Origin: an uncultured Clostridia bacterium | GTDB taxonomy: Bacteria > Bacillota > Clostridia > Oscillospirales > Acutalibacteraceae | Length of the DNA stretch: 27,909 bases | Assembly (NCBI GenBank): GCA_937895645.1 | Contig: CALBKQ010000104.1 | Coordinates: 1 to 27,909 of the forward strand | Reading direction: 5' to 3' | Part shown: in pieces, positions 6,909-14,226 of the stretch | Layout of the letters: each line of letters begins with the position of its first letter | How positions within the stretch are numbered: the stretch's first letter is position 1 | Translations under genes and position numbers: made by a program | Notes under the pieces: generated by a model | Databases searched by the model: none | What the model was told of the DNA's origin: nothing | The model's input: the letters and a program-made list of their open reading frames with translations, nothing else

Positions 6909-7856
6909 TTATTCCATTTCCTCGAGTCCAACCATAAAATCGGTTCCGTCAGCCATAAACTTCGGAAGTTCACCATTCCACTTTTCTAGCCACTGCTGAG
7001 TTAACACCGATCCAGTCAAAGATTCCGTCAGCAATCTATTTGCCTCTGCCTGAGCTTTTGCAGCAATCAAAACGGCTTCTGCCTCAGCTTCAGCCTTAGC
7101 AATATTTGCTTCATTCTTATTCTGCTGAATTACAAGCTCCTGTTCAGATGCGAATTTTGCATCAATAGCCTCCTGAATTGCTGGATTCTCAAACGAAATA
7201 CCTTCCTTCAGACCAAGTACTGTAATAGTAATTCCATAGTCCTTGAAATAATCAACTACGTAAGTCTTTACAGCTTCCATGATTTCACCTTTCTTGGCTC
7301 CCAAGTCAGTTGATGTGTACTTTGCGGTTTCAGTGTTGAATCGATCCTCAACCATCTTCTTAATATCAGTATCGATGATGGTTTCCAACGGCGTATTATT
7401 GTATCTATACAAGAACTTTGCTGCATCCTTCTCTTCAATCATAGCGGTGCAGTTCATCCCCACATAGATACCAATATTATCTGATGTTTCTCCGAAAATA
7501 GCTCTATTGCTGCTATCAGCAGTCGATGCACCTGATTCCCAAGAACGAGACACTGGTTTCCGTTCTACAATAATCAGCTTAGCGGAAGCCTTCCATTTAC
7601 CAACCCAATTCCATCTATCAGTCTGTACCCAGCGATGAGGAATCTGAATCTCCTTGGTTGCAACCTTAGCCTCCAAGAGCAACTCTTCTGATTCAAACGC
7701 AGCCTGATTACTTGAATCACCAACCAATGGAATCAGAAACGCCGTCTGTGATGCTTCGATAGTCACAAATTCTGGTGTATCATATGGCTTTACACAACCA
7801 CCTAACATAAACATCAGTCCAACCAACATTACCAGCAATAAAATTTTCTTCTTCAT
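6909..7856 (-). CDS. SPFH/band-7 (prohibitin-like) lipoprotein
   Basis: 315 residues. MKKK plus a hydrophobic stretch ending in MLGGC is a lipoprotein signal with lipid attachment at Cys21. The middle region fits the SPFH/prohibitin fold: KWKASAKLIIVERKPVSRSW, then an IEEKDAAKFLYRYNN...LETIIDTDIKKMVEDRF block and a YFKDYGITITVLGL strand. This is followed by the usual Ala/Glu-rich helical stretch, EANIAKAEAEAEAVLIAAKA. SPFH proteins form membrane-bound rings or scaffolds; the specific role here is unknown. A lipid anchor on the outer face instead of an N-terminal membrane helix sets it apart from the stomatin-like protein encoded at 12462-13388. The start ATG overlaps the stop of the upstream small membrane protein gene (ATGA), and GGAG lies upstream, so the two are translationally coupled and likely partners. 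Confidence 0.83.
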   Translation of the reverse strand: MKKKILLLVMLVGLMFMLGGCVKPYDTPEFVTIEASQTAFLIPLVGDSSNQAAFESEELLLEAKVATKEIQIPHRWVQTDRWNWVGKWKASAKLIIVERKPVSRSWESGASTADSSNRAIFGETSDNIGIYVGMNCTAMIEEKDAAKFLYRYNNTPLETIIDTDIKKMVEDRFNTETAKYTSTDLGAKKGEIMEAVKTYVVDYFKDYGITITVLGLKEGISFENPAIQEAIDAKFASEQELVIQQNKNEANIAKAEAEAEAVLIAAKAQAEANRLLTESLTGSVLTQQWLEKWNGELPKFMADGTDFMVGLEEME

Positions 7857-8143
7857 TCTTTTTCTTCTCCTTTGTTTGTTTTTGCTTTGACAAATTTTAC
7901 AACATCACTTACAATTGCCCATCCAAATAAACACGACACACACACATATAAGACAGAAACAAATGGTTTTACTCTATTATAAGTTTCCATCAGTAAAAAC
8001 AACGTATTGTCATTTTCCATCTGTCCAAGTGCGAGTTCATTATTGATAATTGGATTGGTTAACACATAAACTGCAATTGTTGAAATAATTGCATAAACAA
8101 TCACTTTCAATGTGATTTTTACAACCAACTTCTTTGTTGTCAT
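7853..8143 (-). CDS. Small membrane protein with two helices, coupled to the SPFH lipoprotein
   Basis: 96 residues with a basic N-terminus and two hydrophobic segments (about 8-30 and 61-82) joined by a roughly 30-residue loop; the tail is charged (KFVKAKTNKGEEKE). Both ends should face the cytoplasm with the loop outside, near the lipid-anchored SPFH protein. The ATG at 8143 follows AAAGGAG with a normal gap. Its stop overlaps the next start by the ATGA arrangement, so the two form a two-gene unit. I recognise no family. A role in recruiting or positioning the SPFH lipoprotein is inference from coupling only. Confidence 0.78.
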   Translation of the reverse strand: MTTKKLVVKITLKVIVYAIISTIAVYVLTNPIINNELALGQMENDNTLFLLMETYNRVKPFVSVLYVCVSCLFGWAIVSDVVKFVKAKTNKGEEKE

Positions 8144-8227
8144 CGCATTCTCCTTTCATTGATAATTTGCTATTCTCCAATGGATGAGCATAAAATAGAT
8201 TACATTGACTAGAAAATGCAAAAAAAA

Positions 8228-8254
8228 ACAGACTTACCCATTTTGCAAGTCCAG
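8228..8254 (-). terminator. Terminator after the 216-residue protein gene
   Basis: GACTT (8231-8235) pairs with AAGTC (8247-8251), extended by G-T pairs, and is followed on the minus strand by nine T residues. It lies 13 bases past the stop at 8267. Confidence 0.7.
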
Positions 8255-8266
8255 TTTTCTTATTAA

Positions 8267-8917
8267 TTATCTCACCAATTCATTTAATGATTGTTCGTCA
8301 TTTGATTCTGGTCCATCCATAATATTTTGTGACAAGATATCCTTACTTCGTCTTAACTCCATCTCTTCACTTCTTACAGTTCTCCAATCGCTTAATGTTG
8401 CGTTATGTGGAATTAATTCAGCTAACTTTTCTTTTGTAATTTCGTTATCTGGATCATTAATTACGCTACGCAACATTTTTACTTGTTCTCTCATGTCAAT
8501 ATTGGTTAATATTTTTTCATCATCCTCGATATATAAAAATGGGCCTGTAATTCCGCCAGTATAGTATTCAGAATTACTATATTCATTTGGACTAAACCCA
8601 TTATTATTAATTATATCTTGTGTGTTGTTAAATTGTAACCAACCCCGAGTATATTCTCCATTCATTGTTACACCAGCCCATATTTTAATTGAATCCCCAG
8701 GCGAAGAAAATCTCACATGTTTTCTCTTTGTTTGTCCAAACAAGCCTTCGGTCTCTACTTCTACGCCACACTCTTGCGCATACAACAATGGTTTGTCATA
8801 AGCGATGCTTTTTGCAGCAAGAAACACATCATTTCTTAATGGACCTAACTCATCAAATATAGTTGATAATTTTTTTCTGCATTCTAATTGTGATTCTGTC
8901 AATTTTTGTTTAGCCAT
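8267..8917 (-). CDS. 216-residue protein of unknown function
   Basis: The open frame extends upstream to 8992, but GGAGGTGG placed 7 bases before the ATG at 8915-8917 makes MAKQKLTES the start. The protein is soluble and mixed: a helical N-terminus, a beta-like centre (KHVRFSSPGDSIKIWAG, GWLQFNN), and a charged helical C-terminus (LRRSKDILSQ). No signal peptide, membrane helix or catalytic motif was recognised. It sits between the 159-residue unknown upstream and a terminator downstream. The 85-base gap behind the 159-residue gene has no clear GC-rich terminator, so the two may share a transcript. Function unknown. Confidence 0.75.
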   Translation of the reverse strand: MAKQKLTESQLECRKKLSTIFDELGPLRNDVFLAAKSIAYDKPLLYAQECGVEVETEGLFGQTKRKHVRFSSPGDSIKIWAGVTMNGEYTRGWLQFNNTQDIINNNGFSPNEYSNSEYYTGGITGPFLYIEDDEKILTNIDMREQVKMLRSVINDPDNEITKEKLAELIPHNATLSDWRTVRSEEMELRRSKDILSQNIMDGPESNDEQSLNELVR

Positions 8918-9002
8918 AATAGCCACCTCCATTGATTTTTTTACAACATAGAATAATGTATTGGTTGTATGCAAAAAAAAACACAAAAACACAATTCTTC
9001 AA

Positions 9003-9482
9003 TTATCTTATTACAATACCGTCTGGCCATTGTAAATGATGATAATTACAATAATCCCATAGGGCATCGTATTGAGCTTGTGTTACCTCTTTCTCACTAT
9101 ATTCTTTTACTCTAATCGGCCACATATATCCACTGCATGCTCTAATCCATCCTTTTGCTTCCAATCTATCGCCAGCGCACCATTCTACTTCTTCGCCATA
9201 TATAATTTGCAAAATATCTTCAGCGACCACTTCGTGTGCATCGCCATTGTAATAATTTCCATCTGGAGAAATCCACACATCATGGTCTTTTATATCAGCT
9301 TTTAAAGGGCAATAGTGCTTAACCACATAAAGCTCATGCCAACTTGACAACTCGACGCATTCAACATTTTCCAACGCGTTCTCATCAACATCACAGTATC
9401 CGCCAAAATAGTTAAAAGCCAGCTTTCTTTTTTGTCCTAATTCTCTCCACTGGTCTTTTGTTGGATAATTTATAAATAACAT
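9003..9482 (-). CDS. 159-residue protein of unknown function
   Basis: The ATG at 9482 follows AAGGAAAGGAAA. The protein is rich in Trp, Tyr, Cys and His (KHYCPLKADIKDHDVWISPDG, AKGWIRACSGYMWPI, LWDYCNYHHLQWPDG). This suggests a compact, possibly metal-binding fold, but no family is recognised. The C-terminal pattern, a Tyr-Gln-Asp-Ala-Leu-type helix after a Trp-rich beta segment, is reminiscent of small phage or plasmid proteins; that is impression, not evidence. No signal peptide or membrane segment. The upstream region carries the CCATAATATAAA motif also found before nrdD. It probably starts a unit that continues into the 216-residue gene. Confidence 0.75.
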   Translation of the reverse strand: MLFINYPTKDQWRELGQKRKLAFNYFGGYCDVDENALENVECVELSSWHELYVVKHYCPLKADIKDHDVWISPDGNYYNGDAHEVVAEDILQIIYGEEVEWCAGDRLEAKGWIRACSGYMWPIRVKEYSEKEVTQAQYDALWDYCNYHHLQWPDGIVIR

Positions 9483-9506
9483 AACACTCGTTTCCTTTCC
9501 TTGTTT

Positions 9507-9518
9507 TTTATATTATGG
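9507..9518 (-). promoter_or_regulatory. CCATAATA-type probable minus 10 region
   Basis: The minus strand reads CCATAATATAAA, ending about 25 bases before the start at 9482. The same core (CCATAATACAAA) lies 29 bases before the nrdD start. No clear minus 35 was seen. Confidence 0.35.
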
Positions 9519-9551
9519 TTGAAATGAGATGATACTGAAGGGTATTCAAAC

Positions 9552-9582
9552 ACAAAGAGCGTGTGAAATACACGCTCTTTGT
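9552..9582. terminator. Perfect 13-base stem hairpin between nrdD and the 159-residue gene
   Basis: ACAAAGAGCGTGT (9552-9564) and ACACGCTCTTTGT (9570-9582) are exact inverted repeats with a 5-base loop. The A-rich foot and T-rich foot resemble the other terminators in this block, but the T tract outside the stem is weak on both strands. It may act in both directions, or be the end of a short RNA made from 9583-9703. Confidence 0.55.
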
Positions 9583-9703
9583 TATTATCAAATGGTTAAA
9601 ACATTCTTCAGCAGAGTTCTTAGAGACGGCGTTACCTATTACTATGCACGTGCTAGAATTTTTAATCTTGACGCAAATATTCCACTTACTCTTATTTCAA
9701 TAA

Positions 9704-9732
9704 AAACCACTCAACGTTGCGTTGAGCGGTTT
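9704..9732 (-). terminator. Terminator of nrdD
   Basis: CTCAACG (9710-9716) pairs with CGTTGAG (9720-9726), extended outward by AAACC/GGTTT with one G-T pair, and followed on the minus strand by TTTTTATT. It lies 22 bases past the stop at 9755. Confidence 0.85.
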
Positions 9733-9754
9733 ATCTGTTAATATTCAAATAATA

Positions 9755-12304
9755 TTATCTTCTCCAATTTGGAATATTCTTTGAGTGTTTTACTCTTAGT
9801 TCTACTTCCTGCTGTTTCCCCTTATTAAATGCGGTCTTGTAATCTCCAGTCAAATACCCAGTTACCCTTCTCAGTCTTTGGATATTATCACTTCCACAAA
9901 CAGGGCAAGTATCATTTAATTCTCCTGTATATCCACATCCTTGACACATATCATTTGGAACATTAATAGCGAAATATGGAATATTTTTATCCATAGCGTA
10001 ATTTACTAATGTCTCCAATGCGTCCAAATTATTCAAACACGAACTTTCCAGCTCAACATAAGTAATACATCCCGCGGAAGAATATGGTGTTAATTGGCTT
10101 TCTATATCGATTTTTTGGAATGGATCAACTTCTTCCCAAACTGGCACATGAATAGAATTTGTGAAAAATTCCTTATCGCTAACATTAGGTATTTCTCCGT
10201 ACTTTGCCTTAAATCTTTTCATTGCTGTGTAACACAAATTTTCTGCTGGAGTATAATACACACCAAAATTCAATTTATATTCTTCCTTAAATTCAGCGCA
10301 TCTTTGTTTGAAAAGTTCTTCGATTGTTTTTGCCAATTCCATGCCTTCATTTGTTAAGTGGTTTTTACCAATCAGGATATAAAGTGTTTCAGACAAACCA
10401 AGTTGTCCTAGTGCTAGTGTACCATGCTTGAGTGCACTCCTAATACCTTCTTCTGGGATATATCCAGCCATCGCTTGGTTTTCGTACATAAATTTGGCTG
10501 CAGAAGCACTTTGTGAACAAATCCACTCGAATCTTTCAATTAGCATGTCTTTGGCTTCGTATATTTTCGTATCTAACAGCTTCATGAACTCTTCTACGAC
10601 ATCCGTCTTATTCTTTTCTGCCTTTTCTTTTGCCATCATAGCCACTGTTGGCATTAAGATTGTTACAGGGCAAATATTTCCGCGTCCGTCTTTCTGAGCA
10701 GCTGAAATAATTCCAGATTTGATTTTTCCATCCGCAATAACACTGTTTATGTTGAGACGATAATCATCTTTGGCATTGATATCTGCGCCATTTTGAGTTC
10801 TACAACCCATTGTGGACATGATTTCTATCGGCGTCTGATCTTGTCTAATCAAAATTTTTCCATCCACAACATCAAGCATTAATAAGTCTTTCAGTTCTTG
10901 ATTTTCTTCTAATCTGCGAATCAACATGTTATACTTTTCGCTTGATAGGTCATCTATAACTTCCTTCTTTATCTTTCTATCATATCTAACCCAATCCAAC
11001 TGCATTGGAACATCGCAATTAGCGTAATTTGGATACAGTCTTTTTGCTGTTGATTGAAGCGCCGTTTGAAACAAATCATAGTTTGGATCCCCAGGTTTTC
11101 TATTCACACCCTTCATGCTTTGAAAAATGGTACAAGGAAAAATAGATGTACGATGCAGCGCACCGAGACCCTTCAGTGATGTCTCCAAAATTGCTTTTGT
11201 GACAAGGCGACCCTCTTCGATAGTACATGTACCGAAGTTAATCGATGTAAATGGCAATTGTCCACCCGAACGGCTTTGTAGTGTATTCAAATTATGGTAC
11301 ATACCTTCGACAGCCTGCATTGTTTCTTTAATTGTGTCAAACAACGCACTTTGATACAGCACAGGGTCCAAGTTTTCTTTGTTATCCAATCTAAAATCTT
11401 CTGTTTTTAAACCAGTTACTTTAAAGAACTGAGTTTTGTTTTCATCAACCCAATCTTCAAATTTATTCCTTGTAATAACCAAACCGTTATCAAGATGCTC
11501 CTCATAGTTATCAAACATCATTGAAAGCAAATCCAAGCCCGCGAAAGCTGTGGTTTGTTTCAAATATGCCACAACATAATGTTTGAAGAATGACTTTCTT
11601 ACATATGGTACCATAGTCCAATCTAAATGAGTAGCCGCACATCCTCCAAATTGCTGTAAACTTTGCAATTGGAATATTACAGCCACCAACTGCATCGCGG
11701 TGTTAATAGAGTTTGCAGGTCTCACATCTGTTTGTCTCGTCTTAAACCCTCTTGCGAGCAGCATGTCAAATAGTATGGACAAGCAATTGTGCATTCCCAC
11801 CGCATAAGAATTTAAATCATGTTCATAAATAAGATCATCCTCATGATTTTTCTTTGCCATTGTAGAAACCAAATAATCCAATGCATATTTTTTCGTCATT
11901 ACGTCAGCGGCCTCGCCAATTCTTCCACTAAATGAGTGTTCATCAAGGTTCGCATTTTGATTTTGGACATTACTCGCTCTTAATTTTTCACCAATCGCAT
12001 CAAAAAAAGTACTCTGTGTGTTTCTAGCAGCTTCTCTTTTATATCTATATTTTATATACACTCTCGCTATAACAGCAGCCCCATACTTAATTAGATAATA
12101 TTCTACCATATCTTGCACATCTTCTACTGTTGGAGTTTGCGCCATCTGATCACAATCATTGAGGATATCTTCTGCGATTGCATTAATCAAATGCTTACTA
12201 ATTCTTGCATGCTCTGGCACTTCTTCATTTGCCCGCGAAATAGCCGAAATAATCTTTGAGACATCAAAATCCACCTCAGCTCCATTTCTCTTAATAATCT
12301 TCAT
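9755..12304 (-). CDS. nrdD: Anaerobic (class III) ribonucleoside-triphosphate reductase NrdD
   Basis: 849 residues, complete. It reduces ribonucleoside triphosphates to deoxyribonucleotides without oxygen, using a glycyl radical. Residues about 1-95 are an ATP-cone (KRNGAEVDFDVSKIISAI), the allosteric on/off site. The barrel has Cys222 in FGGCA and Cys360 in INFGTC, placed where the active-site cysteines are expected. The C-terminus holds four zinc ligands, Cys787, Cys790, Cys800 and Cys803 (CQGCG, CPVCG), then RRVTGYL with the glycyl radical at Gly816. All key motifs are present, so it should be active with NrdG (6167-6688). The start is fixed by GGGAG upstream of 12304. Leucine codons are mixed, unlike the CTT-rich genes to the right. 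The nearby SPFH and unknown genes are atypical neighbours. Confidence 0.96.
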   Translation of the reverse strand: MKIIKRNGAEVDFDVSKIISAISRANEEVPEHARISKHLINAIAEDILNDCDQMAQTPTVEDVQDMVEYYLIKYGAAVIARVYIKYRYKREAARNTQSTFFDAIGEKLRASNVQNQNANLDEHSFSGRIGEAADVMTKKYALDYLVSTMAKKNHEDDLIYEHDLNSYAVGMHNCLSILFDMLLARGFKTRQTDVRPANSINTAMQLVAVIFQLQSLQQFGGCAATHLDWTMVPYVRKSFFKHYVVAYLKQTTAFAGLDLLSMMFDNYEEHLDNGLVITRNKFEDWVDENKTQFFKVTGLKTEDFRLDNKENLDPVLYQSALFDTIKETMQAVEGMYHNLNTLQSRSGGQLPFTSINFGTCTIEEGRLVTKAILETSLKGLGALHRTSIFPCTIFQSMKGVNRKPGDPNYDLFQTALQSTAKRLYPNYANCDVPMQLDWVRYDRKIKKEVIDDLSSEKYNMLIRRLEENQELKDLLMLDVVDGKILIRQDQTPIEIMSTMGCRTQNGADINAKDDYRLNINSVIADGKIKSGIISAAQKDGRGNICPVTILMPTVAMMAKEKAEKNKTDVVEEFMKLLDTKIYEAKDMLIERFEWICSQSASAAKFMYENQAMAGYIPEEGIRSALKHGTLALGQLGLSETLYILIGKNHLTNEGMELAKTIEELFKQRCAEFKEEYKLNFGVYYTPAENLCYTAMKRFKAKYGEIPNVSDKEFFTNSIHVPVWEEVDPFQKIDIESQLTPYSSAGCITYVELESSCLNNLDALETLVNYAMDKNIPYFAINVPNDMCQGCGYTGELNDTCPVCGSDNIQRLRRVTGYLTGDYKTAFNKGKQQEVELRVKHSKNIPNWRR

Positions 12305-12332
12305 ATATATCTCCCTTCTTTTGTCTTATTTA

Positions 12333-12344
12333 TTTGTATTATGG
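12333..12344 (-). promoter_or_regulatory. Probable minus 10 region of nrdD
   Basis: The minus strand reads CCATAATACAAA, 29 bases before the start codon. It shares its core with the motif at 9507-9518. No convincing minus 35 was found, and no NrdR-box-like pair was seen upstream. Confidence 0.35.
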
Positions 12345-12351
12345 CGAAAAA

Positions 12352-12373
12352 CGATGTCAGCTAGAGGGCATCG
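12352..12373. terminator. Imperfect hairpin upstream of nrdD
   Basis: CGATG (12352-12356) pairs with CATCG (12369-12373) around a 12-base loop, followed by TTTTTC on the minus strand. It could be a second terminator for the stomatin operon or a relic at the edge of the accessory block. Confidence 0.35.
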
Positions 12374-12435
12374 CTTTCTTCCTTTTCATAAACCAAAATA
12401 GATGAACAGGCACAGAAATTGCTTTAGAAAACAAA

Positions 12436-12457
12436 AAATCCCCGTTGTTGGGGATTT
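12436..12457 (-). terminator. Terminator of the DUF1836-stomatin operon
   Basis: AAATCCCC (12436-12443) pairs exactly with GGGGATTT (12450-12457) around a 6-base loop, with TTTT following on the minus strand. It lies 4 bases past the stop at 12462. Confidence 0.88.
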
Positions 12458-12461
12458 AATA

Positions 12462-13388
12462 CTATTTTGCAGATTCTTTTACGCCAGCAATTAATCCTGT
12501 GATATTTTGAATATCTGAAGGAATAATCACTTTTGTTGCTTGTCCATCTGCTGCCACTTTCAGGGCATCAAAGCTTCTCAAACGGACGATTTGATCATTG
12601 TCAAGACCAGATTGCTTTAACAATACAATGGCTTGTGCTTCTGCCTTTTGCAACCTTAAAACACCTTCCGCTTCGGCTTCTTTATGCAATCTAATTGACT
12701 CAGCATGACCCTCCGCTTCTCGCACCATTTCAATTTTCTTTGCTTCTGCACGAAGAATCGCCGCTTCTTTTTCTCCTTCAGCCTGTAAGATTGCCGACTG
12801 TCTTTCGCCTTCCGCTCTCAGAATTGACTCACGCTTTTCGCGTTCAGCTCTCATCTGTTTTTCCATTGAATCCTGAATTTCTTTTGGAGGCATAATATTC
12901 TTAAGTTCAACACGGTTAATCTTGATACCCCAAGCATCTGTTGCTTCATCAAGAACTGTTGTAATCTGTGAGTTGATTGTATCTCTTGAAGTAAGAGTTG
13001 AGTCAAGTTCCATATCACCGATAATGTTACGGAGTGTAGTTGCTGTAAGATTTTCAATAGCCATCATTGGTCTTTCAACACCATAAGTGTAAAGCTTAGG
13101 GTCAATTATGCGATAGAACACAACTGTATCTATTGACATTGTAACGTTATCTTTTGTAATAACAGGCTGTGGTGGGAAATCTACAACCGCTTCTTTAAGA
13201 CTTACTCTTTTTGCAACTCTGTCAATAATAGGGATTTTAACATGAATACCTGTTTCCCATGTTGTGTTGTATGCTCCAAGTCTTTCAATAACATAAGCGT
13301 TTGCCTGTGGTACAATAATTACGTTTTTGATAATAATTGCAATTACAAGTATTGCGATGATAATAAAAGGTGTAATAATAAATTCCAT
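12462..13388 (-). CDS. Stomatin-like SPFH/band-7 membrane protein (QmcA type)
   Basis: 308 residues. An N-terminal membrane helix (about 3-24) is followed by the band-7 domain: VPQANAYVIERLGAYNTTWETGIHVKIPIIDRVAKRVSLKE-type sequence, DFPPQPVITKDNV, and IKINRVELKNIMPP near 155-170. Then comes a long Ala/Glu/Arg coiled coil (repeated ILRAEGERQSA-like units, about 180-255) and a conserved end, SFDALKVAADGQATKVIIPSD. Such proteins oligomerise in membrane microdomains and pair with NfeD, encoded directly upstream here at 13412-13849. The start ATG is 24 bases after the NfeD stop and has AGGAG upstream. It is the last gene of a four-gene operon. It is a second, unrelated-looking SPFH protein next to the lipid-anchored one at 6909-7856. 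Confidence 0.93.
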   Translation of the reverse strand: MEFIITPFIIIAILVIAIIIKNVIIVPQANAYVIERLGAYNTTWETGIHVKIPIIDRVAKRVSLKEAVVDFPPQPVITKDNVTMSIDTVVFYRIIDPKLYTYGVERPMMAIENLTATTLRNIIGDMELDSTLTSRDTINSQITTVLDEATDAWGIKINRVELKNIMPPKEIQDSMEKQMRAEREKRESILRAEGERQSAILQAEGEKEAAILRAEAKKIEMVREAEGHAESIRLHKEAEAEGVLRLQKAEAQAIVLLKQSGLDNDQIVRLRSFDALKVAADGQATKVIIPSDIQNITGLIAGVKESAK

Positions 13389-13411
13389 AATGTTTCTCCT
13401 TTAATAAATAA

Positions 13412-13849
13412 TTACTTAGTTATAATTAGCGTTGTTCCATCAACGCTTACTATTTTAACTGATTGGTCTTTTTCGATTTTTTCGCCATTCTGGGTTCTGG
13501 CTTTCCAATAGATATCGCCTACAATCACTTTGCCACTAAGACCATCTGTGTCTTCTGTAGTTTTACCATATTTGCCGATAAGTTTACTGTCTGCACTGAC
13601 TTCGTCTTTGTCTTTTTTTATGTATTTCTTGTAAACTTTGCGAGAAATAAACATAGCAATTATACTTAGTATAACAAAAATGAGCACCTGAACAAGAAAA
13701 CTATCAACAACCAAAGACACAAGGCAAGTGAGAAGCGCCGCAGGTACAAACCATATTGAAACAAGTGCTGCTGTAGAAAGCTCAATTATAAGGGCTACAA
13801 CACCCACAGCAACCCATAACGCCCATAGGTTTTCAAATAAAAACTCCAA
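13412..13849 (-). CDS. NfeD-like membrane protein
   Basis: About 145 residues. The frame allows GTG at 13858, but AAAGGAG touches that codon; it is 8 bases from the TTG at 13847-13849, which I therefore prefer as start. N-terminal half: two or three membrane segments (ALWVAVGVVALIIELSTAAL and the following hydrophobic stretch to about residue 70). C-terminal half: a short soluble OB-like beta barrel (GKYGKTTEDTDGLSGKVIVGDIYWKARTQNGEKI, ending VDGTTLIITK). This is the short NfeD form without the serine protease domain. NfeD proteins work with stomatin-like partners at the membrane, and the stomatin gene lies immediately downstream. Confidence 0.88.
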   Translation of the reverse strand: MEFLFENLWALWVAVGVVALIIELSTAALVSIWFVPAALLTCLVSLVVDSFLVQVLIFVILSIIAMFISRKVYKKYIKKDKDEVSADSKLIGKYGKTTEDTDGLSGKVIVGDIYWKARTQNGEKIEKDQSVKIVSVDGTTLIITK

Positions 13850-13878
13850 ATCTTTCACTCCTTTACTCAGTTGTTACT

Positions 13879-14214
13879 TTATTTTATTACGTATTTGTAA
13901 AGGGCATCCATAACCGTATCTTCAAAACTGCCTGATGCACCCCAGTCAAACCTTAAAAGACCCTGACCTCCGCCACCGCCTACAACGTGAATATGTGTTC
14001 TGCCACGAAGGTTATCTGCAACGACTGTCAATGTGAGACGATTACTTGCACGGTAATAATGCTTTTCATAAACTGAAACCGTAAGTTTTGTACCGTTGCC
14101 CATGTCGCTTACATATTCGTCAATTTTTTCGCCTGTGATGGAACCGTTTATAATCTCTTTATCAATAAGGTCAATGGCCTCATCAGGTGAAACTGATACA
14201 TAAAAATCTGTCAT
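13879..14214 (-). CDS. DUF6054-like small protein
   Basis: 111 residues, soluble. The ATG at 14214 follows GGAGGGGG. The sequence alternates beta-like segments (TKLTVSVYEKHYYRASNRLTL, TVVADN) with a Gly-rich turn (VVGGGGGQGLLRFDWGASGSFED) and a C-terminal helix. It looks like the DUF6054 family seen in Clostridia; I name that family from memory and with moderate certainty. Function unknown. The gene starts 12 bases after the DUF1836 regulator gene and lies before nfeD, so it belongs to the same operon; its place beside membrane-microdomain proteins suggests an envelope-related role, by inference only. Confidence 0.75.
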   Translation of the reverse strand: MTDFYVSVSPDEAIDLIDKEIINGSITGEKIDEYVSDMGNGTKLTVSVYEKHYYRASNRLTLTVVADNLRGRTHIHVVGGGGGQGLLRFDWGASGSFEDTVMDALYKYVIK

Positions 14215-14226
14215 ACAACCCCCTCC

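Noticed and set aside
8918..8992. Upstream extension of the 216-residue protein
   Set aside because: A strong GGAGGTGG lies just before the internal ATG at 8917, and the extension is hydrophobic only by chance in AT-rich DNA.
12305..12460. NrdR box upstream of nrdD
   Set aside because: No pair of ACACAATATATTGTGT-like sites is present.
12305..12461. Direct repeat or attachment site matching the left edge of the accessory block
   Set aside because: Comparison with 1447-1759 by eye gave only short AT-rich matches, none convincing.
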